Origin: Paulinella micropora | Lineage: Eukaryota > Cercozoa > Imbricatea > Euglyphida | Direction: 5' to 3' | NCBI GenBank assembly: GCA_009731375.1 | Contig: BJOX01000156.1 | Coordinates: forward strand, 286,975 to 332,388 | Length of the DNA: 45,414 nt | In this document: positions 1-6,526 of the stretch, in pieces | Layout: the number at the start of each line of letters is the position of its first letter | Numbering within the stretch: position 1 is the stretch's first letter | Program-made: the position numbers and the translations under genes | Notes under the pieces: generated by a model | Seen by the model: only the letters and a program-made list of their open reading frames with translations | The model's database searches: none | What the model was told of the DNA's origin: nothing

Positions 1-297
1 GGCACCAAGCCCGTGATCCTCCGAGTGCTCACGCAAGCCACGTTCGGCAGCGCGCCGACCTACGCGAACCACGACGCAACCTCGAATACCGAGTACTCCG
101 CGTCCCTCGTCACGGTGTCTGGCGGTAACGCCGTGGCCGCGTGCGTCGTGTCGGCCACTGGCAGTGCCTCGGCCTCGCTGGACCTGAGCAGGCTCAACAT
201 CGCCGTCGGGCCAGGAGAAGTGCTCTGCATTGCGGCCAGCACTACTTCCGGGTCAGCGGATGTGCACCTGAGCCTGTCCTGGTACCAAGACGTGTGA
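1..297 (+). CDS. C-terminal fragment of a beta-rich virion-type protein (5' truncated by the window)
   Basis: The frame is open from the first base, so the true start lies to the left. A GTG at position 13 is not a convincing start. About 98 residues are visible, rich in Ser, Thr, Ala, Val and Gly. They alternate in a beta-strand-like pattern and end in VGPGEVLCIAASTTSGSADV followed by a Trp-Tyr-rich tail. This kind of ending is familiar from jelly-roll or fibre-like surface proteins of dsDNA viruses. A minor capsid, penton or attachment protein is therefore possible, but that is inference. It sits upstream of the resolvase on the same strand, with a 56-base A-rich spacer. Confidence 0.5.
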   Translation, partial: GTKPVILRVLTQATFGSAPTYANHDATSNTEYSASLVTVSGGNAVAACVVSATGSASASLDLSRLNIAVGPGEVLCIAASTTSGSADVHLSLSWYQDV

Positions 298-353
298 AAA
301 AAAAGAAAGTTCGTCTTGCATTATTAAAAAACAACTAGGGACGGAGAAAAGAA

Positions 354-998
354 ATGAAGATCGTATCAATTGACCCGGGATTGAGAAATCTTGGAGTGGT
401 TGTGCTCACAAAGGACACCAGCACCAACGCCATCACAGTCACGTATGCCAGTGTGCTAAGCATAGCCAGACAGGACGACACTGACTCGTTTAAGACCAAG
501 TCCCTGTTCGCGTGCCTTAGCGCGATTGAGGAACTGTATAACGCCGACGTCTGCGTCGTGGAAGATCAAAACTTCGGGAGAGCAAATACCAATCCGGACA
601 ATCTGCTCATTCAAGCGGCTGCTGGCGCAACTATGCTCAGTCTCGGTGCTAAGGAGCTGCTTTACTATCAGAGCTCATTCAAGTTTTCGTGCTTCTTCTC
701 ACTTACGCCGACCATATCCGGTCGAGTTAAAGGGAAGTACAAGGTACAGTCTAAAGCGCTTGCATGCAATTTAATAGAATCGTTCAACGTTACTGGCGAG
801 ACGAAATGCCTCACAGAGTCAGATCATCTGAGCGACGCCTTCGGTCTCGCGTTCGCCGCGCTCGTTAAAGGGATCGGACAAGCGCGGGGCGTCCAGCAGG
901 GAGCGCGTCGCTCGCTGCCTGTACCGATTGCTGTTGGGGTGCATCGGAAGAAGCAGGAGCAGGAGCAGCCGCCTTGTGTTGGTTCCATTTCGAGCTGA
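354..998 (+). CDS. RuvC-like Holliday junction resolvase (poxvirus A22 type)
   Basis: This 214-residue protein has the RNase H-fold resolvase signature. The first strand is IVSIDPGLRNLG with catalytic Asp7, the second acidic motif is VCVVEDQ with Glu70, and the C-terminal motif is SDHLSDAFGLA with Asp157 and Asp161. The family cleaves four-way junctions to resolve replicating genomes before packaging. The conserved domain ends near residue 172. The last 40 or so residues are low-complexity and run antisense through the end of the HMG-like gene on the other strand, so they may be a non-conserved extension. The ATG follows an A-rich leader (attaaaaaacaac, then gaaaagaa). Confidence 0.85.
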   Translation: MKIVSIDPGLRNLGVVVLTKDTSTNAITVTYASVLSIARQDDTDSFKTKSLFACLSAIEELYNADVCVVEDQNFGRANTNPDNLLIQAAAGATMLSLGAKELLYYQSSFKFSCFFSLTPTISGRVKGKYKVQSKALACNLIESFNVTGETKCLTESDHLSDAFGLAFAALVKGIGQARGVQQGARRSLPVPIAVGVHRKKQEQEQPPCVGSISS

Positions 999-1161
999 TG
1001 TACGCCATGCGTTCCTTATGAGCCATCGCCTTGACTTCGGGCGTGGCCATCTGTTCCTTGAAAAATGTGTTGTATGCGGACGGCGCGCGAGGCTTGCGCT
1101 CGGGCTTGGCGGGAGCAGCAGCGGTGGTAGCGTGTCCACAAGTCGCGCAGTTGGAAGACAT
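865..1161 (-). CDS. Small HMG-box/YABBY-like DNA-binding protein
   Basis: The 98-residue protein has an N-terminal Cys-x2-Cys-x-His cluster (residues 5-10), an Ala/Pro/Lys linker and an HMG/YABBY-like core at about 24-62 (RAPSAYNTFFKEQM, then HKERMAYISSKWNQHK). Proteins of this kind occur in many large DNA viruses and are thought to bind DNA non-specifically, in virion chromatin or transcription. The tail after residue 65 is Ala/Ser/Gln-rich. Its last 134 bases overlap the 3' end of the resolvase gene in antisense. Upstream on the minus strand lies the A-tract plus AATCTTGTA promoter-like element also seen before the recombinase gene. Confidence 0.7.
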   Translation of the reverse strand: MSSNCATCGHATTAAAPAKPERKPRAPSAYNTFFKEQMATPEVKAMAHKERMAYISSKWNQHKAAAPAPASSDAPQQQSVQAASDALPAGRPALVRSL

Positions 1162-1191
1162 CTCTAGTTTTTTGCCTTTGTCCTTTGTTGA

Positions 1192-1220
1192 TGATAGGGC
1201 AATACAAGATTTATTTTTTT
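1192..1220 (-). promoter_or_regulatory. Promoter-like element of the HMG-like gene (A-tract plus AATCTTGTA)
   Basis: Read on the minus strand this is A7-TAAATCTTGTATTGCCCTATC, 30-60 bases before the ATG. Close variants precede the recombinase gene (14881-14905) and the 98-residue membrane gene (4341-4361), and a looser version precedes the capsid gene. Sharing across unrelated genes suggests a viral promoter class. Its timing is inferred only. Confidence 0.45.
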
Positions 1221-1313
1221 AGTCAATAAACTCGGGATCCAACTGCACTGGTGCAGCTGATTCTTTTTTTGCCGTGTCCGGTGGCAGGGGTGGGCCGCCC
1301 GAGAAAATTCTCG

Positions 1314-1358
1314 CGGGAAATCGTGAGACGACAAATCTGTCGTGTCACGATTTTCCCG
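1314..1358. other. 45-bp imperfect palindrome with 20-21-bp arms
   Basis: The left arm cgggaaatcgtgagacgaca and the right arm (the reverse complement apart from one extra base and one mismatch) flank a 4-base AATC loop. It lies in the only non-coding stretch between the HMG-like gene and the 42-codon gene. It could be a transcription terminator, a cruciform, or a recombinase/resolvase site. A shorter GAGAA/TTCTC dyad at 1301-1312 lies beside it. No protein-like frame is seen in 1162-1372. Confidence 0.6.
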
Positions 1359-1372
1359 GGAAACTTCCCTTT

Positions 1373-1501
1373 TCACACGTCCGGGCCGGCCGGTGCCGTC
1401 ACTCTCTCGTCCGGGCACCTCACTGGGAAGTACAGGATACACACGCACCCAATCACCCCGACCACTAAGACAGCGATGATTGCTACCACGAGCGGTTCCA
1501 T
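1373..1501 (-). CDS. 42-residue single-span membrane protein
   Basis: A short ORF begins at an ATG directly preceded on the minus strand by AAAAAA, the same A-run before ATG seen at several genes here. Residues 4-26 form one hydrophobic helix (PLVVAIIAVLVVGVIGCVCI), followed by a short polar tail ending in a TGA. It lies just downstream of the capsid gene on the same strand, with an AT-rich spacer containing TTTAATTATTAAAG. Small membrane proteins of this sort are common in virion gene blocks. No homologue is recognised. A longer in-frame upstream extension overlaps the capsid gene and is unlikely to be used. Confidence 0.5.
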   Translation of the reverse strand: MEPLVVAIIAVLVVGVIGCVCILYFPVRCPDERVTAPAGPDV

Positions 1502-1550
1502 TTTTTTGACTTTGCTCGCTTTAATAATTAAAATACATGATCTAGAATTT

Positions 1551-3362
1551 TTAAACCGAGGCCACCTCCAGGCTACCATTGCTTTCGTGCAAGTACTTGA
1601 AATAGGCGCTGTAGATCGTAACATCATACAAGCCGTCAATGACTCCGCGCTTGCCGGAAGTGACTGCAGTGACAACCATCTCTTCCTGGGCGTTGTAAGC
1701 GGGCCCTGTGTCGTCGGGCGCCTGCTGGAACTTCAACTTCAGCTGGTGAACGTCGCCGCGGGACCAGATGATGGGCTGGTCGTTCAGGTCCGTGACGGAC
1801 GCGGTGTACTCCATCGCTGCACTGACCTCCCAGTCGACCGTGTTGGACGCGCCAGCTCGTGTGTTGCTGAACTTGATCTTGACTCCGCACGAGCGCAGCC
1901 AGCTTGAGCTAGCCAGCACGGTGTTGAGGTTCGTCAGCGCGGCCGTGGCGGGCGAAGTGTAGCGCCGGTCGGTAATTCTGGCAAACGTGAGGCCGGAGTC
2001 GATATCGAGGATAGCCACCGTCACTCCCTTGTAGTCCACGATCAGGCGGTTGGTGTCGGAAGCGGCAAAGGTCGCGCCGTTGGCGTAGAAGGGCCCGTAC
2101 TTGTGCGTGATGGCCGTGGCGCGCGGTGCGGGGCCGGTGTTGATCACCAGGCGCTCGCGGTTGCCGACAAAGGTCTTGTAACCGTCCATCACGCCGTCTA
2201 ACATGGCCTTGGGGTCGTTGGAAAACGGGATCAGGTACACGCCGTTGGACTTCAGGTAGGAGCTGCGCACTAGTTGGCCCATCGTCTCCTCGCGGAAAAA
2301 GCGCTCGTCGATCGGGGTCCCTTCGCCCATCTGCGATCTGCCGTGCACGTCTTCAAGGTCGATTGTCGTCGCGTCGCCCAGCATGTCGTAGGTCATCAAG
2401 CGCCCCGTGTTGTCGTACGTGTACTGCGGGTAGTAGGTCGTGGCGTCTCCGTACGAGGTCTGGTCGCCTGATTTGCGGATGAAGACAAACAGACCGCCGG
2501 AGTGGTGCGAGAATTGGTCCAGGTCAATGGCCAACCGGTCGGAGGGCTTGATGCGCTGGGCGTAGGCCGTGTACTGCACAAAGTCGACGTACTTCTGCTC
2601 GGCGACCTTGCCCATCTTCTGCGGACTCCGGCCCAGGCGCATCCCGTTCGGCAGCTGCGTGCAGCCCGTGATGAAGCGGATCTCGCTCAAGCTGGCAGTG
2701 CAAGGCACGGCGGGCGCGGACTGGCCGTTGACTGCCGACTGGGCCGCCACGAAGATCGAACCTCTGGGATAAAACCGGATCTCGAGGTCGCCACGCAGCG
2801 TGCTCAGGTCCAGGTCCATGCCGTTAATCCACGTGTGCAAAAGGGGCAAGTAAAAGTACTGCTCGTCGTTGTTCTCCCACTGGCGGCCGCTGACCTTGCC
2901 CGTCTTGGGGTCCATGTTGACCATGTCGGCGATCTGGTCGATGGCCTCTTGCGACAGCGTATTGAGTATCAGGTGCATCATGTCGCCGTGGTACCGCGCG
3001 ATTTCAGTGCCCGTCAGGCGGTCGATGTACTCGATGCGCTCGAACCACTGAGTAGTAGGCAAAACACGCGAGTCGGTCGGCTGGCTGCCGCTGGTCGTGA
3101 ACGTGATCTTAAATCGCAGGGTCGCATCGTGGATCGCGCCGGACTGGTTGTTCTCGAGGATAAAGCTAAAAAAAGCAGTGTTGCTCAGCGCCGAGGTCGC
3201 GGCGGCGGGCGCCATGACCGTCTGCGTCCAGCAAGGGCGGGCATTGATCGCGCGGGCGTGCTCGGGATCAATCACGATCTCCTGGCCGTTGCGCGCTCTC
3301 TTGCCTGTGGCGACTTTTTGCTGCTTGCTAGCAGGGGGCACGACGACGGTGGCGGAAGACAT
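1551..3362 (-). CDS. MCP: Major capsid protein, Polinton-like-virus type (double jelly-roll)
   Basis: This 603-residue protein has the size and beta-rich texture of a double jelly-roll capsomer. After a short basic N-terminus (KQQKVATGKRARNG) come segments typical of PLV capsid proteins: the QWFERIEYIDRLTGTEIARY strand-loop with a following MMHLILNTLS, FYLPLLHTWING, GDLEIRFYPRG and later VHQLKLKFQQAP. It lacks the N-terminal opening usual in nucleocytoplasmic large DNA virus capsid proteins, which favours the PLV/preplasmiviricot side. It should form the trimeric hexons of an icosahedral shell. It heads the leftward morphogenesis block and has an A8-TCTTCTTTGTCC element 25-45 bases upstream. 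The frame is intact. Confidence 0.85.
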   Translation of the reverse strand: MSSATVVVPPASKQQKVATGKRARNGQEIVIDPEHARAINARPCWTQTVMAPAAATSALSNTAFFSFILENNQSGAIHDATLRFKITFTTSGSQPTDSRVLPTTQWFERIEYIDRLTGTEIARYHGDMMHLILNTLSQEAIDQIADMVNMDPKTGKVSGRQWENNDEQYFYLPLLHTWINGMDLDLSTLRGDLEIRFYPRGSIFVAAQSAVNGQSAPAVPCTASLSEIRFITGCTQLPNGMRLGRSPQKMGKVAEQKYVDFVQYTAYAQRIKPSDRLAIDLDQFSHHSGGLFVFIRKSGDQTSYGDATTYYPQYTYDNTGRLMTYDMLGDATTIDLEDVHGRSQMGEGTPIDERFFREETMGQLVRSSYLKSNGVYLIPFSNDPKAMLDGVMDGYKTFVGNRERLVINTGPAPRATAITHKYGPFYANGATFAASDTNRLIVDYKGVTVAILDIDSGLTFARITDRRYTSPATAALTNLNTVLASSSWLRSCGVKIKFSNTRAGASNTVDWEVSAAMEYTASVTDLNDQPIIWSRGDVHQLKLKFQQAPDDTGPAYNAQEEMVVTAVTSGKRGVIDGLYDVTIYSAYFKYLHESNGSLEVASV

Positions 3363-3405
3363 CGTCGTTAGCAGTATAATATTAAGGACAAAGAAGATTT
3401 TTTTT
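3363..3405 (-). promoter_or_regulatory. Capsid gene promoter region
   Basis: Between the capsid ATG and the stop of the next gene upstream, the minus strand reads an A-rich tract, then AAAAAAAATCTTCTTTGTCC, then an AT-rich segment with TTAATATTATAC. The A-tract followed by TCTT resembles the elements before the HMG-like, recombinase and 98-residue genes. The assignment as a late promoter is inference from gene function. Confidence 0.4.
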
Positions 3406-3736
3406 ATTTTTTCAGGATCATGACGGCCCCGATGGCCGCGGCGCCGACCGCCAAAGGCAGCGCCATGGACTTGAGGCTGCCCTCGGCGTTGTCGCCCAGC
3501 TGCTTGGTGGTGTCCATCGCTTCTTTCGGGATGTTGGTCACCTTGTCGATCTGCTTGCCGAAAAAGCCAGTGATGCCCTTAAGAGTGCTGCCAAACTGCC
3601 GCAGGCCCTCGCGAGTACGTTCCCTCCTCTCCGCCTTTCTGCGCCCTACGCGCTGTTCGGTGGCGGCGCGGGCGTCCTTGCGGGCGGCCTTCTTGGCCGT
3701 GTGCCGCTCGTGGCTTTCTCGTGCGCGCTTGCCCAT
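3404..3736 (-). CDS. 110-residue basic protein with C-terminal membrane anchor
   Basis: The first 45 residues are extremely Arg/Lys/Ala-rich (for example RVGRRKAERRERTREGL). A central helical segment follows, and residues 90-107 form a hydrophobic helix (MALPLAVGAAAIGAVMIL) ending in two lysines. A basic arm plus a membrane tail suggests a virion protein that bridges DNA or capsid to an inner membrane, but no family is recognised. It lies directly upstream of the capsid gene on the same strand and the ATG follows an A-rich leader. Confidence 0.55.
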   Translation of the reverse strand: MGKRARESHERHTAKKAARKDARAATEQRVGRRKAERRERTREGLRQFGSTLKGITGFFGKQIDKVTNIPKEAMDTTKQLGDNAEGSLKSMALPLAVGAAAIGAVMILKK

Positions 3737-3783
3737 CTTTCTTATTTAAACTTGATAAGTCACGAAAATTAAATTTTTTTTAT

Positions 3784-4167
3784 TTAAAAGACAATGACTT
3801 GGCAGATGCGTTCCATGACTTGCGCAATTTGTCCCAGGAACTGAGCGTCCTTGGCCACACTTTGCTTGGCCAGCAATCTCTGTTGCAACTGTTGCAGGGC
3901 GGCAGTCGGAGCACGAGTCTTGGCGGCCAGCTCAAACCAGATGCCAGCTTCACTCTGGACGTACGCGGCGAGCTTGCCGTCCTTGTAGGCAGGCAAAAAG
4001 AACTTTTCAACGGTCGCAACTTGCTGCTCAAGACCTAAGTTCCACTGCATCCGCAGGTCCTTGCTCTCGCCGGCAGACAGCAGCCCCCAGTTGTCCAGCA
4101 CAGTCTCCAGGTCCGCAAAGAGCTTCTGCAGCGCTTGGCGCTTGGTAAGGCCGCCGGAGGATGTCAT
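3784..4167 (-). CDS. 127-residue helical protein, unknown
   Basis: The protein is soluble-looking and mostly helical, with a Gln/Leu-rich stretch (AALQQLQQRLLAKQSV) and no membrane segment. The frame is intact and ends two bases into the T-rich spacer. Its first 140 bases overlap the 3' end of the 98-residue gene in a different frame on the same strand, so the two are either overlapping genes or one gene split by a frameshift. No AT-rich leader precedes its ATG, which would fit co-transcription with the gene upstream. No function can be assigned. Confidence 0.5.
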   Translation of the reverse strand: MTSSGGLTKRQALQKLFADLETVLDNWGLLSAGESKDLRMQWNLGLEQQVATVEKFFLPAYKDGKLAAYVQSEAGIWFELAAKTRAPTAALQQLQQRLLAKQSVAKDAQFLGQIAQVMERICQVIVF

Positions 4168-4324
4168 CGAGCGTCACGTAGTGTGTGGGCAGCGGCTTGT
4201 CGAGGTCGCACGAGATTGATGGGCGCAAGAGCCGCTTGCAACAGGCGCGCACACAGCCGACCACGATGATAGCGGTTGTAACGATCAGAGCCCAGGCCAA
4301 CAGAGCTTCCTCTTCCACTGGCAT
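4028..4324 (-). CDS. 98-residue membrane protein overlapping its downstream neighbour
   Basis: An acidic N-terminus (MPVEEE) is followed by one hydrophobic helix at about 8-26 (LLAWALIVTTAIIVVG), a Cys/Arg-rich stop-transfer segment and a polar tail. The last 47 codons overlap the start of the 127-residue gene in another frame. A good promoter-like element (A7-GAATCTTGTGTAGC on the minus strand, 4341-4361) lies 17-37 bases upstream of the ATG. No family is recognised. It is likely a virion membrane protein given its place in the block. Confidence 0.5.
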   Translation of the reverse strand: MPVEEEALLAWALIVTTAIIVVGCVRACCKRLLRPSISCDLDKPLPTHYVTLDDILRRPYQAPSAAEALCGPGDCAGQLGAAVCRREQGPADAVELRS

Positions 4325-4340
4325 TCTTCACTCTAGACTA

Positions 4341-4361
4341 GCTACACAAGATTCTTTTTTT
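4341..4361 (-). promoter_or_regulatory. A-tract plus AATCTTGT promoter-like element
   Basis: The minus strand reads AAAAAAAGAATCTTGTGTAGC shortly before the ATG of the 98-residue gene. It matches the elements before the HMG-like and recombinase genes in the A-run and the AATCTTGT core. Confidence 0.4.
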
Positions 4362-4824
4362 AGAAGCGGTAGTGTCCTTGGCTCGCGGGGTTCAGGTAGC
4401 CCTCGTAGAAGTACTGGCTGAACACTTCCGAAAGTGCGCCGACCAAGAACAACTGCTTGGCGGTATCACTGTCGCCTACCAGGCCGAGTTGGCCCTTGCT
4501 CAGGAGGCGGGGCAACATGGCGAACATCAGGCCTCCGCCTGCCACGTGCACGGCCAAGCTGGGGTACGAGGCTAGACGGCCCTCCTTGGTGCGGTTGAGG
4601 ACTCTGCTTTGGATGAGGTCAATAGCAGTGGCGGTCACAAAGGCCACGACCGCCAGGCCAGTGCTCTTGCTGACCTGGGCTGCCCCTATTAAGGGGACGG
4701 ACGAAAAGCTAAACATCGCATTGCCCGGTATAACGACCGGGGCGGCCACATAGGCAAAAGCGGCCGCCGTGCTTGACCGGGCAAAGTTTTCCAGTGAGAA
4801 CAGATCGCTCACGACCTCGGCCAT
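4360..4824 (-). CDS. 154-residue multi-span membrane protein
   Basis: Three to four hydrophobic segments are visible: about 20-48 (AAAFAYVAAPVVIPGNAMFS region), 56-70 (GLAVVAFVTATAIDLI), 92-107 (VHVAGGGLMFAMLP) and 125-140 (LFLVGALSEVFSQYF). They are joined by short polar loops. The protein starts MAEVVSDLFSLENF after an A-rich leader. It sits within the structural gene block, which suggests an inner virion membrane or assembly role. No homologue is recognised and no catalytic motif is seen. Confidence 0.55.
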   Translation of the reverse strand: MAEVVSDLFSLENFARSSTAAAFAYVAAPVVIPGNAMFSFSSVPLIGAAQVSKSTGLAVVAFVTATAIDLIQSRVLNRTKEGRLASYPSLAVHVAGGGLMFAMLPRLLSKGQLGLVGDSDTAKQLFLVGALSEVFSQYFYEGYLNPASQGHYRF

Positions 4825-4878
4825 TTTTCTTTTCGGAGAGATGTTTAATTGGCGTACAACAAAATAAATTTTTTTTTA

Positions 4879-5535
4879 TTATTGAACTGCGGGCGCTGGT
4901 GCGTCCAGATTTGTGGCTTGGCTCGGCTGTGCTACAAAGATCGTGTTCTTGGCATGGGTGATGGCGGCCGTTTGTGCCGTCAGCAGGGCCAGTTCAGTCA
5001 TAGGGTCCAGGCGCTGCAGCCCGATGCCCGCGCGCAGCTTGGCCCGCTCGAGCAAGAAGCACCACCGGTCATTGGCAAAGCAGGCCTCGGTCGTGCCAGC
5101 GATCTGGTAACGCGATCGGTTCGCTACTAGGTTTTCGAGGCACACGAGCCCTTGCTTGAGCACGGCGTCCGCCAGCTCGCCCGACAGCTCACCTTCCAGC
5201 ACTTCCTCTACTTCGTCCAACAACAGCGGCAGCTTCTGCTTGGGCAGCCTGCGCAGAGTTTTTGGGTCACAGTTGATGTGCGCCTTCTTGAGCTTGGGGC
5301 CGATCAGAGCGCTGCGGCCATAAGCGCACAAGAGCCGGTAGTTGGGGTCATCGCGTAGCACGGGGTCTTCTGGTCCCGCTGGCGCTGTTCCTAGACGCCG
5401 TGCCACGCTCGCTTGAGAAGGGCCTGCTGTCCGGCGACGCTTGGTAGGAGGCGGGGCTGCTACCGCCGCTTTAGCTTCGGTGACAGGCGGTAGCGGGTCT
5501 GTGGGTGGCTCGAGATTGGCAAACGGATCTGTCAT
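4879..5535 (-). CDS. 218-residue conserved-looking virion-block protein, unknown
   Basis: The start chosen is the ATG at 5535 (MTDPFANLEPP); a longer reading would need a TTG. The first 55 residues are Pro/Ala-rich and disordered with a KRRR cluster at about 32. The rest is a compact helical domain with a run of short hydrophobic helices (KLPLLLDEVEEVLEGELSG) and a C-terminal LDPMTELALLTAQTAAITHA helix. This texture resembles conserved but uncharacterised proteins of Polinton-like viruses, though no name can be given. The leader contains AAAAATTAATCTTAATTGTAC, a loose version of the shared promoter element. Confidence 0.55.
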   Translation of the reverse strand: MTDPFANLEPPTDPLPPVTEAKAAVAAPPPTKRRRTAGPSQASVARRLGTAPAGPEDPVLRDDPNYRLLCAYGRSALIGPKLKKAHINCDPKTLRRLPKQKLPLLLDEVEEVLEGELSGELADAVLKQGLVCLENLVANRSRYQIAGTTEACFANDRWCFLLERAKLRAGIGLQRLDPMTELALLTAQTAAITHAKNTIFVAQPSQATNLDAPAPAVQ

Positions 5536-5574
5536 GCTCTCCCTTTGTCCTTTGTACAATTAAGATTAATTTTT

Positions 5575-6168
5575 CTATCCGATCAGGTGCGCGTTTCCGG
5601 CCTCGTGGATGGTGGTCCAGCCGCGCACGGAGCCATTCTCGCGATCGAGGGTAGAAACTGCAGGGATAGCCGCCCATTGCTGGTCACGGAGCTTGGCCGA
5701 TTGGTACTGTTCCACGAAAGCTGCCACTTGCATACAGCCTTCCCACCCGTTACCGTACGTTCTTCGGAGCTCCGTGAGCCAGGGCAACATGTTGGCGCCG
5801 TCTGCGCCCCAGTCCTCTGGCACTTTTCCGTCGCCGGCACAACAGTTCTTCTTGCGGAATTCTTCTCCGTACACTGTCTGGATCTCCGCGGGTGTGCCGA
5901 CGAGCAGGACCGCTCCCTTATACCAAGGAGCCAGCGAGTTCTGTGACAGGCGTTGTGCCACATTCTTCATCTGGCCGAGAGTGCCTGCCATGTTGTTTGG
6001 GCCCGCGGCCGAAAGGGCCGAGTAGATGATCGAGCTGGTAGCGAGCGAGTCGGTCTGGATAATCGGCCGGGTCTCGGTACCATGCTCGACCTGGTTGGCC
6101 TGGGCGGCCGCCGACTTCTCTTCGCCGGTGTTGACTAGCGGCACGACAGGGCCTCGGTGTCCGCTCAT
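5575..6168 (-). CDS. 197-residue protein of unknown function
   Basis: The frame is intact with no membrane segment. The first 40 residues are polar. A small-residue-rich middle (SALSAAGPNNMAGTLGQM) precedes a globular Trp/Tyr-containing C-terminal half ending GWTTIHEAGNAHLIG. Two adjacent cysteines (NCC) are followed by an acidic loop. The gene lies between two other unknown genes of the leftward block, with an A/T-run leader (AAAAAAATTTTTTTCTTGTCGG on the minus strand). Nothing identifies its role beyond probable membership of the morphogenesis set. Confidence 0.5.
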   Translation of the reverse strand: MSGHRGPVVPLVNTGEEKSAAAQANQVEHGTETRPIIQTDSLATSSIIYSALSAAGPNNMAGTLGQMKNVAQRLSQNSLAPWYKGAVLLVGTPAEIQTVYGEEFRKKNCCAGDGKVPEDWGADGANMLPWLTELRRTYGNGWEGCMQVAAFVEQYQSAKLRDQQWAAIPAVSTLDRENGSVRGWTTIHEAGNAHLIG

Positions 6169-6214
6169 TTTGTTGATATAGTTAATCAGCCCGACAAGAA
6201 AAAAATTTTTTTAA

Positions 6215-6481
6215 TTATTTGCCGCCGCCAATCAGCTGCTGTTCGCAGCGGGCGGCTTGTTCTGGTGTCACCTCTAGCAAGATGGTGGCATCGGCAATGG
6301 CAGGCTGCTTAAACACTTTCTCAATGGGCGCTTCGGCCACGGTAGTCTGCAGGACCTCGATCGCCTTTTTTTCGGCGTCCTCTTGCTGTCGGCGTTTCTG
6401 CCCCGCGACGCGCGACCGTGTCTCGTTGACTTTGCCCAAGGCCAGCGCCAAGGTCGGATCAAAAAAAGCCAGGTGTTGCAT
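6215..6481 (-). CDS. 88-residue charged helical protein
   Basis: The ATG at 6481 is directly preceded by AAAAAA on the minus strand, matching the leader style of neighbouring genes; a longer reading would start at TTG. The N-terminus MQHLAFFDPTLALALGKV is amphipathic, followed by a highly charged helix (RSRVAGQKRRQQEDAEKKA) and an acidic, Glu/Gln-rich tail ending in GGGK. It may be a small virion or scaffold-type protein. Its FDPTLALAL loosely resembles the ANPxL motif of the two large proteins encoded upstream. Confidence 0.45.
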   Translation of the reverse strand: MQHLAFFDPTLALALGKVNETRSRVAGQKRRQQEDAEKKAIEVLQTTVAEAPIEKVFKQPAIADATILLEVTPEQAARCEQQLIGGGK

Positions 6482-6526
6482 TTTTTTCTCTTCTTGTTTT
6501 GGCAACCAGTCAGTTTATTTTTTTTT

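Noticed and set aside
2502-3371. 289-residue plus-strand ORF opposite the capsid gene, and the 457-residue ORF opposite the 698-residue gene
   Set aside because: Antisense shadows of GC-rich or low-complexity genes with no recognisable protein pattern.
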